Assembly: GCA_965217565.1 (NCBI GenBank)
Contig: CBDCIS010000002.1
Location: forward strand, 434,001-498,000
DNA: 64,000 bases
Source of the DNA: CBDCIS01 sp965217565
GTDB taxonomy: Bacteria; Chloroflexota; Dehalococcoidia; Lucifugimonadales; CATOSD01
Direction of reading: 5' to 3'
Shown here: positions 9,357 through 18,213 of the stretch, in pieces
How positions within the stretch are numbered: position 1 is the stretch's first letter
Layout of the letters: every line of letters starts with the position of its first letter
The notes under the pieces: generated by a model
The model's input: only the letters and a program-made list of their open reading frames with translations
Told to the model about the DNA's origin: nothing
Databases searched by the model: none
Made by a program: the position numbers and the translations under genes

Positions 9357-9387
9357 TTAGTGTACACTTAATTACAAGATGTGTCAA
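9357..9387 (-). promoter_or_regulatory. Promoter of the heme-uptake operon with an overlapping palindromic operator
   Basis: On the minus strand TTGACA (9387-9382), 17 bases, TACACT (9364-9359). The -10 lies inside TTAGTGTACACTTA (9357-9370, plus strand), an imperfect inverted repeat around TGTACA. The same TTAGTGTACAC occurs at 9706-9716 before the divergent imelysin operon and a related palindrome covers the -10 of the ferric iron operon at 22731. This is what a repressor site would look like; the regulator is not in the window. Confidence 0.55.
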
Positions 9388-9705
9388 CACTTTTCGAGGT
9401 AATGCGCTCATAGTCGATACTCGGCCGCTTTCAGAAAAAGAGGTGGGCTTCGCATTATGGAAAGATGTCGCCATTTAGAGGCTACGAAGCAAAGCCGACG
9501 CTGCGATGCAACCAGCTGTTTGGGTCGCGTTCGCAGATGGGTTGCTCACTGAAAGGACTGAAGTACAGCGAGTCTAGGCCTCCTGCCACTCCAAGCCGAC
9601 TTCCTTCCTTCGAGCTGACGCCCCTAACGTTACGATGGAGACTGTACTAACTGATTTGCATCGTATATACTCACTGAAAACACTTGTGTATCATAATGAA
9701 AGATG

Positions 9706-9719
9706 TTAGTGTACACATG
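9706..9719 (+). promoter_or_regulatory. Candidate iron-regulator binding site upstream of the imelysin operon
   Basis: TTAGTGTACACATG repeats the first eleven bases of the palindrome that covers the -10 of the divergent heme operon promoter. It lies about 50 bases before the imelysin start codon. A -35/-10 pair here is weak (TTGTGT, 17 bases, TAGTGT), so only the shared motif supports the call. Confidence 0.4.
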
Positions 9720-9766
9720 CTCATTGAGTTAGGTTGTACGATTAGCTGAAATTTAGGAGGCGCATT

Positions 9767-10924
9767 GTGAAGAGAATCGTCGCCCTGTTGGCGGTTGCCG
9801 GTTTGATTAGCGTACTGCTGGCATCGTGTTCGGAAAGCGGGCCCGGAGCGGACTTGAAGGATGAGGTGGTCACCAACTACGCCAATGGCGTCCATCATCT
9901 CTATTCTAGGAGTCTGGCATCAGCCGTCGCGCTGGACGGCGCCGTGGATCGGTTTGTCGCCGAGCCGACACCCGCGCGACTCGAGGCCGCAAAGCGAATC
10001 TGGCTCACTGCCCGCGATGACTACGGACCTACGGAGGCGTTTCGCTTCTACGACGGCCCGATTGACAATCCGGACGACGGCCCGGAGGGCTTTATCAACG
10101 CCTGGCCACTCGATGAGGCGTACATCGACTACGTTGCGGGCAACATGAACGCGGGTATAGTCAACAACCCCGCCGAGTTTCCGGTCATCGACGCCCAATT
10201 ACTGGTCTCTCTCAACGAACAGGGCGGGGAGGAAAACGTCTCCACCGGCTGGCACGCCATCGAGTTCCTTTTGTGGGGGCAGGACATGGACCCTGACGGG
10301 CCTGGCTCGCGCCCGGTTGAAGACTACACATCCAATCCCAACGCCGACCGTCGCGCGACGTACTTGGCGGTCGCGTCGGAACTGCTGGTGGCGCATCTTC
10401 AGCAGCTGGTAGATGCGTGGGCGCCGGGCGTCAGCGGCAACTACCGCGTCGAGTTCGTCTCCGCCGACCCGGACGAGGCCATTCGGAGAATCATCACCGG
10501 CATCGGCGAACTGAGCCGTGGCGAACTCGCTGGCGAGCGCATGACCGTGGCCTATGAAGCGCGCTCCCAGGAGGACGAGCACTCCTGCTTCTCCGATAAC
10601 ACGACCGCCGACATAATCGGCAACGCGCGCGGAGTCCAGATGGTTTACCAGGGCGACTACGGCGCGGTGTCCGGCCCCGGCATAGAAGGCCTGATCGCGG
10701 CCACGGACAAGGAACTCGCCGCCCGGCTCGACGCTGAGATTCGCAAGAGCGTTAGCCTCGCCGCGGCAATCCCCGGCCCGTTCGACCAGCACCTGCGCGA
10801 CGGCGTATCAGACCAGGCCGTGGGGCGCCGAGCAGTGCTGGCGGCAATCGTTTCTCTCGAGGAGCAGACCGACACCATCGTGTCCGCCGCCGAGTTGATA
10901 GGTATCACCATCAGCGTGAGTTAG
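9767..10924 (+). CDS. Imelysin-family lipoprotein (IrpA-like, peptidase M75 fold)
   Basis: A 385-residue exported protein with a lipobox ending VLLASC (Cys21). Imelysins are periplasmic iron-associated proteins with two helical bundles. The GxHxxE motif thought to be functional is GWHAIE at residues 161-166, and the preceding NAWPLDEAYIDYV block is typical of IrpA. The start is a GTG at 9767 with AGGAGG 7 bases upstream. It overlaps the di-heme oxidoreductase gene by one base. Role inferred as iron capture or sensing at the outside of the membrane. Confidence 0.9.
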   Translation: MKRIVALLAVAGLISVLLASCSESGPGADLKDEVVTNYANGVHHLYSRSLASAVALDGAVDRFVAEPTPARLEAAKRIWLTARDDYGPTEAFRFYDGPIDNPDDGPEGFINAWPLDEAYIDYVAGNMNAGIVNNPAEFPVIDAQLLVSLNEQGGEENVSTGWHAIEFLLWGQDMDPDGPGSRPVEDYTSNPNADRRATYLAVASELLVAHLQQLVDAWAPGVSGNYRVEFVSADPDEAIRRIITGIGELSRGELAGERMTVAYEARSQEDEHSCFSDNTTADIIGNARGVQMVYQGDYGAVSGPGIEGLIAATDKELAARLDAEIRKSVSLAAAIPGPFDQHLRDGVSDQAVGRRAVLAAIVSLEEQTDTIVSAAELIGITISVS

Positions 10925-12324
10925 TGGCCAAGAATAGACCACCGTTTGGGCATATCGCCGCCGTGCTTCTTTTGGCTGTTTCGTTTGGCCCGGTCAGCGC
11001 GTGCGCTCCGGGACGGGACGAACCGACTTTCGGCGAGTCGCTGGGCGGCGATACCACGGCCTTTAGCGCGGGAAGCAACGCCTTCGAGCTTTCGGCGCGC
11101 AATCTGACCAACGAGGAACGCCGCGTCTTCGAGGTGGGAGACAGCTTCTTCGAACAGAACTGGGTCACCGCGCCTGCGTCAACCGAGGCGCGCGATGGGT
11201 TGGGCCCCACCTTCAACGCCCAGGCGTGTTCGTCGTGCCACAGCCACGACGGCCGGGCGAGGCCGCCGGAGAGCGACGCGGACCCCGTGCGCGGGCTGCT
11301 GCTGAGGCTGAGTGTCCCAGACCCGGATGGGCCGGTCGATGACTCAATCTATGGAGGTCAACTCCAGGATCGCGCCATCAACGGCGTTCCACCTGAAGGG
11401 CGCATCGCCATCACTTACGAGACGATCACCGGAAATTATCTCGACGGTGCTCCTTACTCACTGATCGAACCGACGTATGCGATTCTGGACGCGGCATTTG
11501 GCCCACTCCATCCGAACCTGATGATCTCGCCCAGGATCGCCCCAGCTGTCATTGGGATGGGCTTGCTCGAGGCCATCCCCGAAGAGCGCATTCTTTCCCT
11601 GGCAGACCCCGAGGACATGGATAGCGACGGTGTCTCCGGTCGTCCCAACATGGTCTGGGACATCGGCAAGCAAGAAAACGTTCTGGGCCGCTTTGGCTGG
11701 AAGGCGAACCAGCCCAACGTCGAACAGCAGGCGGCCGGCGCGTTCCACGGGGACATCGGCATCACATCGCGCCTCTTCCCTCGTGACGACTGCCCGCCAG
11801 CGCAGCACGAGTGCGTCGCCGCGCCCAACGGCGGCTCTCCTGAGATCGCGGATGAGCGACTTGACAGGGTTGCCTTTTACGTCAAGACACTAGCCGTGCC
11901 CGCGATGCGGGACGTGAACAACTCGGAGGTGCGTCGGGGAGCGGGCCTCTTCGTTGAGACCGGATGCGCGGCCTGCCACACGCCACGGCATGTGACCTCG
12001 GAAGACTACGCTGTGCGACCCCTCCGTGACCAGGTGATATTTCCCTACACCGACCTGCTCCTACATGACATGGGCGAGGGCTTGGCGGATAATCGGCCGG
12101 ACGGCCTAGCGTCAGGCTCCGAGTGGCGCACCGCCCCGCTGTGGGGAATCGGGCTGGTGGAGACCGTAAACGGTCACACGAGGTTTCTGCACGACGGACG
12201 GGCGCGGAGTATCGAGGAAGCGATTCTCTGGCACGGCGGCGAGGGCAGACAATCGCGGGACCTCTTCAAGGGACTTTCATCAGAGGAGAGGGATGCGCTG
12301 TTGCGCTTTCTGAGGTCGTTGTAG
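10924..12324 (+). CDS. Di-heme oxidoreductase (DUF1111 family) lipoprotein
   Basis: A 466-residue exported c-type cytochrome. The signal segment ends GPVSAC (Cys27), and two heme sites are visible: CSSCH at residues 102-106 and CAACH near 345. Landmarks of the family are GLGPTFNAQACSSCH, the long WKANQPNV loop and FLHDGRARSIEEAILWHGGE. These proteins occur beside imelysins and are proposed to act in iron reduction or oxidation during uptake. The GTG start shares a base with the imelysin stop, and the next gene shares its stop base in the same way, so all three are coupled. Confidence 0.92.
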   Translation: MAKNRPPFGHIAAVLLLAVSFGPVSACAPGRDEPTFGESLGGDTTAFSAGSNAFELSARNLTNEERRVFEVGDSFFEQNWVTAPASTEARDGLGPTFNAQACSSCHSHDGRARPPESDADPVRGLLLRLSVPDPDGPVDDSIYGGQLQDRAINGVPPEGRIAITYETITGNYLDGAPYSLIEPTYAILDAAFGPLHPNLMISPRIAPAVIGMGLLEAIPEERILSLADPEDMDSDGVSGRPNMVWDIGKQENVLGRFGWKANQPNVEQQAAGAFHGDIGITSRLFPRDDCPPAQHECVAAPNGGSPEIADERLDRVAFYVKTLAVPAMRDVNNSEVRRGAGLFVETGCAACHTPRHVTSEDYAVRPLRDQVIFPYTDLLLHDMGEGLADNRPDGLASGSEWRTAPLWGIGLVETVNGHTRFLHDGRARSIEEAILWHGGEGRQSRDLFKGLSSEERDALLRFLRSL

Positions 12325-13397
12325 TGACAACGCTGCGAGTTTTTGGTATGGCGGCCCTTCTCCTCCTGGCTTCAGCCTGCGTAACCAACGAGTCAGACAC
12401 GCTTGCCGAACTTGCGGATGAGGTTGTCGTCCCCGGGTACGAGGCGGTGGCCACGGAGGCTCAGGACATGCGGGTCGCGCTGGAGAGTCTGTGCGCCATG
12501 CCGTCTGAGCAAACGCTGAGCAGGGCGAGGCAGGCGTGGAGGGACGCCCGCGCGTCGTGGATGCGAACGGAAGCGGCCTGGTTCGGCCCGGTGATGGACC
12601 GGCGCTCGCTCGGCCTCATCGACTGGGCACCCATAGATCCCGAGCGCATCGAGATGATGTTGGCGAGCAGCCGTGCCACCGGCGAGGAGGATGTCCGGAA
12701 TGTGCTGGCCTCGTCGCAGCGCGGGCTGGGAGCGATCGAATACCTGCTGTTCGACGGTGACGCGCTGGCGCGCCTATCCGCGCCAGACTCGCCGCGCTGC
12801 AATTACCTTGCGGCCCTGGGCCGGGTCATTCAAAGCGAGGCCGACGCCGTCCTGGGTGAGTGGGTCGCTGGCGACGACGGCAAGCCAGCGTATAGCGACT
12901 TTTTCACGAGTCGCTCCAGGTCGTCGTTGCTCCCCGGCCAGGCCGTCGCCGAGTTGGTGAGAACGCAGGTCTTCCTGCTGCGGACAATCGTAGATATGCG
13001 GCTGGCCTCCGCGCTCGGACTTGGTGAGGGCGGCCCGGACCCGTTGGCTATCCCAGGCGGGGCCGGCCTAAACGCGCTCGACGACCTCCGCAACGAGATA
13101 CTCGGAATGCGAGACGTGTACTTGGGCCTGGAACCGGACGGCGGCGGTATCTCCGCGCTCGTCAGCCCGCTGTCCGCCGAGACGGATGAACGAATGCGCG
13201 ACAACTTCGCGGCTTCCCTGTCGGCAATCCACGCTGTCGAGGGCCCCTTGAACGCCGCGGTCGTTGAGCGGCCCAAGCAGGTGCGCGCGGTCTATGACTC
13301 CCTTTCCGTTCTCCAAAGAACGCTGAACACGGAGGTGGTCAGCCTGCTTGGTGTCTCAGTAGGTTTTAGCGATACCGACGGCGACAGCCTTCGTTAG
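12324..13397 (+). CDS. Second imelysin-family lipoprotein
   Basis: A 357-residue lipoprotein (lipobox LLLASAC) with the imelysin arrangement ARQAWRDARASWMRTEAAWFGP and GAIEYLLFDGDAL. The position equivalent to the GxHxxE motif reads GLGAIE (residues 134-139), so the His is absent. The start is the GTG at 12324, overlapping the preceding stop; the longer open frame back to 12123 lies inside the cytochrome gene and is not used. It pairs with the first imelysin around the di-heme oxidoreductase. It ends 1 base before the convergent HTTM gene. Confidence 0.85.
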   Translation: MTTLRVFGMAALLLLASACVTNESDTLAELADEVVVPGYEAVATEAQDMRVALESLCAMPSEQTLSRARQAWRDARASWMRTEAAWFGPVMDRRSLGLIDWAPIDPERIEMMLASSRATGEEDVRNVLASSQRGLGAIEYLLFDGDALARLSAPDSPRCNYLAALGRVIQSEADAVLGEWVAGDDGKPAYSDFFTSRSRSSLLPGQAVAELVRTQVFLLRTIVDMRLASALGLGEGGPDPLAIPGGAGLNALDDLRNEILGMRDVYLGLEPDGGGISALVSPLSAETDERMRDNFAASLSAIHAVEGPLNAAVVERPKQVRAVYDSLSVLQRTLNTEVVSLLGVSVGFSDTDGDSLR

Positions 13398-13398
13398 T

Positions 13399-14805
13399 TC
13401 AGTTGTCGGCCGGCGCGGGCAGGAGCCAGCGCTTGGGTCCGATGCCCGGCTGGATTCGCGCCAGGTCCACCTCGGGATCGACCAGCCGCTCGGCCGGCCG
13501 GCCGTTGAATGCGACAAAGACATCCGCGCGCACTTCCACTCCATCGTGGCCTCGTTCTTTCAGATCGCTCGCGATTAGGCAGGCCGTCGCCAGGATCATG
13601 TCCGGCTGGTAGGCCATGCGCTCCACCTGGAGCGGCGTGAGATGCTGTTCCGGGTACGACAGCCACTCTTTTCCCGTCTCCGGATCGGTAACCCGAAACC
13701 GGGCTTGGCCCATCTTCTCCGTCAACATCACTCGCCACGCGAAGCGGTAGCCCTCCTCATTCCAGCGCACCTCGCCGGGGTGGGCCCAATGGCGCATGGG
13801 AAGCGCTATCTGCGCGAGGGCGTATAGAGCCAGCGCGGCAGCCGCGGCATACCATCTCCATGTGGGCGGGGAGACACGTCTCGGTTCCGGCGCCGGGCGC
13901 GAGCGCTGGCCGCCGCCGAGCCGCCACGCCATAAGCCGCGGCGGCCAGTCTGGCGGGAAGAAAATAGTCGCCGCGACTATCATTATCCATGGGAACACGC
14001 CTATGGGGAACAGCAGCCAGGTTACCACGTGGAATACCGCCAATACGGCGTAGGCGGCGGGCCTGCTGCGCCGCCACATGAGCCAGCCGATTATCGTCAA
14101 GTCGAAAAACGCTCCCGCCCAACTCATCGTGTAGGCGACCCAAGCCTCGTCGAGGAGTGGTCCCGCGAGCGGCAGGTCGGCGCTGTTGTACAGCCAGATT
14201 CGCAAGGGCTGGGCCTGGAAGAGCCAATCGGGGTTCAGCTTGGCGATTCCCCCGAACACATAGACGACGCCCACCTGCGCCCTCAGCGCCCATATCACCC
14301 ACGTGGGAATCGTGTCGGACGAAGGCTTCTCTCTCCATGCGTCGAGCGATGCCACTCGATTCAGTGGCATGAAGACCATCAGAAAACTGAGTAGGCTCAC
14401 CAGGTAGTAGTGGTTTAGGTACGTGGTCTTGTCAATGAGTTCGACGTAGGTGAAGAGCAGGAAGAACGCGGTGATAGAGAGCCTGTACCGATAGCCGAGC
14501 GCGACACCGACGCTGGCGAGGCCAAGCAATGCGAAGTGCGCGTACATGCCCCAAGCCGGCCAGGGCTGAACCCACCAGAAGCCGGAATAGGTGAAGTGAT
14601 ACGCCGGCTCCACGTACAATTCGCCTATCCACCCCTTGGCCGCGAACCGGATCACAGCCGCAAGCCCAAGCAGCCCGAACCCGATTCGGAACACCGCGGC
14701 CGAGCCGGCGCTCACAGGTTGGACGGCGGTGGCGCGGCCCCTGTCCAGCAGGGCGCTGACTGGTGATGCTGTCGGCATGAGGTGGTTCTCTGTGTGGTTG
14801 ACCAA
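13399..14805 (-). CDS. HTTM-domain membrane protein (vitamin K-dependent gamma-carboxylase-like)
   Basis: A 468-residue protein with a hydrophobic core of about seven to nine helices and a soluble C-terminal 130 residues. FRIGFGLLGLAAVIRF, YVEPAYHFTYSGFWWVQPWP and LNHYYLVSLLSFLMVFMPLN match the horizontally transferred transmembrane (HTTM) domain shared with gamma-glutamyl carboxylase. The C-terminal block MLTEKMGQARFRVTDPETG is also typical of bacterial members. Its substrate is unknown. It converges on the imelysin operon; HTTM genes recur near imelysins in other phyla, as I recall, so a joint role in iron acquisition is possible. Confidence 0.82.
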   Translation of the reverse strand: MVNHTENHLMPTASPVSALLDRGRATAVQPVSAGSAAVFRIGFGLLGLAAVIRFAAKGWIGELYVEPAYHFTYSGFWWVQPWPAWGMYAHFALLGLASVGVALGYRYRLSITAFFLLFTYVELIDKTTYLNHYYLVSLLSFLMVFMPLNRVASLDAWREKPSSDTIPTWVIWALRAQVGVVYVFGGIAKLNPDWLFQAQPLRIWLYNSADLPLAGPLLDEAWVAYTMSWAGAFFDLTIIGWLMWRRSRPAAYAVLAVFHVVTWLLFPIGVFPWIMIVAATIFFPPDWPPRLMAWRLGGGQRSRPAPEPRRVSPPTWRWYAAAAALALYALAQIALPMRHWAHPGEVRWNEEGYRFAWRVMLTEKMGQARFRVTDPETGKEWLSYPEQHLTPLQVERMAYQPDMILATACLIASDLKERGHDGVEVRADVFVAFNGRPAERLVDPEVDLARIQPGIGPKRWLLPAPADN

Positions 14806-15029
14806 CTGGTGGATGCCATAGCAGCACAGGTGGGCTGCTTCGATGGCCCGCTTTTTGCCATGTTAACGCTTCACGGCGCGGCGCGCCAGCGAACGCATAG
14901 CTCCCGATTCTGACAGTACCGTCTGCCGCCGGAGATGCTACAATGCCAGGCATAGGTGAGGGCAGGGCATTCGGCCGGCCAGTCCTGGCGGCTCGGCTGC
15001 TCTGACAATTCTTGAGTAAGGAGTATGCC

Positions 15030-15470
15030 ATGGCAGCAGTACGGCAAGCAGACGTTACCTGGACCGGAGACCTGCCCTCGGGCAAGGGGGTCGTTACGGC
15101 AAGCACGAGCAAGGCGTTTAGCGGACTGGAAGTGAGCTGGGCATCGCGGACCGAGGCCGCCGACGGTCGCACAAGTCCTGAAGAGCTCGTAGCGGCCGCC
15201 CACGCAAGCTGCTTTTCGATGGCGCTGTCCGCGGGACTCGGCAGGGCGGGAACTCCACCTCAGCAGTTGGAGGTCAGCGCGACTGTCACGTTCGACAGGG
15301 TAGGCGAGGGATTCAAGGTTGTGTCCAGCGCGCTCAAGGTGAGTGGCAAGGTAGCGGGAATCGACCAGGCGGGATTCCAGCAGGCAGCCGAGGGCGCAAA
15401 GGACGGCTGCCCGATCTCACAGGCGCTCACCGGCAACGTGGAGCTGAGCGTCGAGGCGACTCTGGTCTAA
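15030..15470 (+). CDS. OsmC/Ohr-family peroxiredoxin
   Basis: A 146-residue OsmC-like hydroperoxide reductase. The two redox cysteines are in HASCFSMAL and KDGCPISQAL, the pattern of the OsmC subgroup. I start at the ATG at 15030, which has AAGGAG 7 bases upstream, rather than the in-frame ATG-like start at 15012. The gene stands alone, ending 11 bases before the convergent pgi stop. Its job is likely detoxification of organic peroxides, reasonable beside iron genes. Confidence 0.9.
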   Translation: MAAVRQADVTWTGDLPSGKGVVTASTSKAFSGLEVSWASRTEAADGRTSPEELVAAAHASCFSMALSAGLGRAGTPPQQLEVSATVTFDRVGEGFKVVSSALKVSGKVAGIDQAGFQQAAEGAKDGCPISQALTGNVELSVEATLV

Positions 15471-15481
15471 GGGGGCAAGAA

Positions 15482-17089
15482 TTAACCCATCTCGCCGAGC
15501 AGTCTCCGAACAGCGTCCGGCGCGTCCGCTTCGAGCTCGACCATGGCGACGCGTCTGCCCATCGCCTGCAACGCCCTCAAATCTCCCTCGGCCTGGGCGC
15601 GAGCAAGCGCGCCGAAGGTGTATGGCGCGTTGGGAACCGGGAGGTCATCTCGGTGGTTGGCTGTTATTTGCAGGAACAGGCCGGAGTTGGGGCCGCCCTT
15701 ATGGAGTTGACCGGTGGAGTGTAGAAAGCGCGGTCCGTAACCCAGCGTGGTCGCGATCGTATGCCGCGTCATCACCGAGCGGCGGAGTTCGCTGAACGCC
15801 GCGTCCAGTTCCGGTGTCTGGCGCAGGTAGGGCATGAGAGCCAGGTAGTCGCCCGCCTTCGCGTTCGAGAGCAGTTCGCGTGGGGACTTTGTCTCCGGGC
15901 GCGGCGCGACGACGGCCCCGGAACTGAGCGCCCGTGCCGTGAGGTCTTTGGACTGCTGCACGTTCGGCTGGTCGAATGGATTCACTCTTAGCAGGGAGCC
16001 GGCCACAGCGGTGGCGAACTCCCAGCGGAAGAACTCGCGCCAGAGGTCGTATCTATCCCGCAAGTCGATCCGCAGCAGCGGTTGCCCGCAGGACAGCAGA
16101 CGCTGGCACGCCGCGTCCGTCTCCGAGTTGTCATCGTTGCCGAGTCGAACGTAAACGAACAGCCGGTCCTGGCTGTAGCTCGCGGCCGGTTGGAGCGGCT
16201 CCCCCGAGACCGGCACGATCCCTGTGCCGTCTTTGCCTGTGCTCTCCGCCACAAGCTGCTCCACCCACAGGCCAAAGCCGCTGATGGTCGGCGACGTTAT
16301 GAGTGTCAGCTTGTCTCTGCCGTTCCGTGCCATCGCGCCCATGATGGCGCCAAGCCGCGCGCCGGGGTTGTCGTGCGCGGCGTCGAACGAGGCGCACGCC
16401 TCGCGCATGTCGTCCACCCTGCCCAGCGCGGTTGTGACGTCCAACCCCATGAGAGCGGCGGGAACAAGGCCGAAGTACGACTGCACGGAGTAGCGGCCGC
16501 CGATGTCCGGCGGGTTGATGAACACCCGTCGAAAGCCATGCTCACGCGCCAGAGATTCCAGGGGCGTTCCGGGGTCGGTGATGGCGGCGAAGCTCTCTCC
16601 AGTGCTGGTCTTTCCAGCCGACTTCTCGACCGCGCTTCTGAAGAATCGATAGAGCGCGTTCGGTTCGACCGTCGTGCCCGACTTCGAGGACACCAGGAAC
16701 AGCGCGCGGGCGGTGTCGATGGCGTCGGTTACCACGCGGATAGCGGCGGGCACGGTGGAGTCCAGAACGACGAGTTCGGGATGGCCTTCCGCGCGACTAA
16801 AAGCCTGGCTCAGCACTAGCGGCCCCAAGCTGCTGCCCCCCATGCCAAGCAGGACGACGTGTCGATAGCCCGCGGCGCGCACCTCGTCCACAAAGCCACA
16901 TAGGTCCGCGGCCTTCTCGCGCATAGCCGCCGATACGTGGAGCCAGCCCAGCCTGTCCGCGATTTCGTCGGGTTCGGGTTTCCAAAGGGTGTGGTCTTTG
17001 CGCCAGATGCGGCGAATCACCTCGCGCCGCCGGAGTTCTGCCGTCGCCGCCTCGATCTCCGGGGCATACCGCGCAAGGCCTGACTTCAT
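15482..17089 (-). CDS. pgi: Glucose-6-phosphate isomerase
   Basis: A 535-residue phosphoglucose isomerase of the bacterial type that lies beside transaldolase. Landmarks are LLGMGGSSLGP near residue 80, VSSKSGTTVEPN near 135, TDPGTPLE and the C-terminal HSTGQLHKGGPN. It interconverts glucose-6-phosphate and fructose-6-phosphate. Its ATG overlaps the tal stop by four bases (ATGA), so the two are cotranslated. In some genomes tal and pgi are fused; here they remain separate. Confidence 0.95.
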   Translation of the reverse strand: MKSGLARYAPEIEAATAELRRREVIRRIWRKDHTLWKPEPDEIADRLGWLHVSAAMREKAADLCGFVDEVRAAGYRHVVLLGMGGSSLGPLVLSQAFSRAEGHPELVVLDSTVPAAIRVVTDAIDTARALFLVSSKSGTTVEPNALYRFFRSAVEKSAGKTSTGESFAAITDPGTPLESLAREHGFRRVFINPPDIGGRYSVQSYFGLVPAALMGLDVTTALGRVDDMREACASFDAAHDNPGARLGAIMGAMARNGRDKLTLITSPTISGFGLWVEQLVAESTGKDGTGIVPVSGEPLQPAASYSQDRLFVYVRLGNDDNSETDAACQRLLSCGQPLLRIDLRDRYDLWREFFRWEFATAVAGSLLRVNPFDQPNVQQSKDLTARALSSGAVVAPRPETKSPRELLSNAKAGDYLALMPYLRQTPELDAAFSELRRSVMTRHTIATTLGYGPRFLHSTGQLHKGGPNSGLFLQITANHRDDLPVPNAPYTFGALARAQAEGDLRALQAMGRRVAMVELEADAPDAVRRLLGEMG

Positions 17090-18213
17090 GCTGTGGAGCC
17101 GGCCGCAGCCAGCCGAGCGGCCTTGGAGTCGATGTTCGCCAGAAGCTTGTCGTAGGAGTCGGCGAACGCCTTGACGCCGTCGGCGAGCAGCTTGGCGGTT
17201 GTTTGCTCCATACTGACGCCCGCACTCTCCAGGGACTCGATAGTCTGCTCCGCCATTCGCAGGTCACTCTCCAGGGACTCGGTTGCGCGGCCATGCTCCA
17301 GGAACGCTGCGAGCGTTACGTCGGGCATGGTGTTCACCGTATCGCTCCCTATGAGGCTCTCCACGTAGAGCACGTCGCTTAGCACAGGGTTCTTCGTGCT
17401 TGTGCTGGCCCATAGGGGGCGTTGAACCCTCGCGCCCATGCTTCGCAGCGACTCGAACCTGCTGTGTTCGAACGTCATCTTGAAGTCCCGGTAGGCCAGT
17501 TTTGCGTTCGCTATGGCCGCCATGCTTTTGAGACGTGCCAGGTTCCCGCGGCCGTTCTGAACCCGCTCATCCAACTGGCCGTCAACCGCGGTGTCCACGC
17601 GGCTCACGAAGAACGAGGCGACCGACGCAACCCCGCTCACGCCGCCGCCGGACGCCGCGCGCGCTTCCAGGCCGCCGACGTATGCCTCCCGGACGTGCGC
17701 GTAGGCGGCTAGCGAGAAGATGAGCGTGACGTTGACGTTGACGCCTTCGCTGATAAGCTGTCGTATGGCGGGAACCCCCTCTGGCGTGCCAGGAACCTTT
17801 ATCATTACGTTGGGCCTGTCCAGCATGGCGAAGAGCCGCCGCGCCGCCGCGATAGTGCCGTCGGTGTCGTGGGCGAGGTGAGGGCTGACCTCGAACGAGG
17901 CGAAGCCGTCCGCGCCGTCGGCGGCGTCGTATGCGGGGCGCAGCATGTCCGCGGCGGAGCGGATGTCTTGGATGGCGAGGGACTCGAAAATCTCGGCCGG
18001 CGTCTTTCGGGCGGCGATCAGCGCGTCCAGGTCTGCGTCGTAGTCCGCCCCCTCGGCTATGGCCTTCTCGAATATAGTTGGGTTGGACGTGAGGCCGCTT
18101 ACGCCCAAGTCGATTAGTCTCTGAAGCTCGCCTGACGCGATATGGCCTCTGCTGATGTTGTCGTACCAGATAGACTGGCCCAGGTGTCTGATCCGCTGAA
18201 TGGGATTGGTCAT
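17086..18213 (-). CDS. tal: Transaldolase
   Basis: A 375-residue transaldolase of the long type found with pgi. It transfers a dihydroxyacetone unit between sugar phosphates in the pentose phosphate pathway. The Schiff-base lysine is in NVMIKVPGT near residue 140, and GVSGLTSNPTIFEKAI, VNVTLIFSLAAY and WASTSTKNP are family signatures. It starts at ATG 18213 and leads the tal-pgi operon. The upstream 680 bases contain no gene but hold a repeat element with a promoter-like sequence pointing this way. Confidence 0.95.
   Translation of the reverse strand: MTNPIQRIRHLGQSIWYDNISRGHIASGELQRLIDLGVSGLTSNPTIFEKAIAEGADYDADLDALIAARKTPAEIFESLAIQDIRSAADMLRPAYDAADGADGFASFEVSPHLAHDTDGTIAAARRLFAMLDRPNVMIKVPGTPEGVPAIRQLISEGVNVNVTLIFSLAAYAHVREAYVGGLEARAASGGGVSGVASVASFFVSRVDTAVDGQLDERVQNGRGNLARLKSMAAIANAKLAYRDFKMTFEHSRFESLRSMGARVQRPLWASTSTKNPVLSDVLYVESLIGSDTVNTMPDVTLAAFLEHGRATESLESDLRMAEQTIESLESAGVSMEQTTAKLLADGVKAFADSYDKLLANIDSKAARLAAAGSTA

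Larger units (their letters stand above)
9241..9766. other. Divergent regulatory region between the heme-uptake and imelysin operons
   Basis: A 526-base AT-rich stretch without a convincing gene. It holds the minus-strand promoter and palindrome at 9357-9387, a second TTAGTGTACAC at 9706-9716, and the imelysin ribosome-binding site (AGGAGG near 9757). The middle (9480-9650) shows nothing I can name. Confidence 0.6.
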
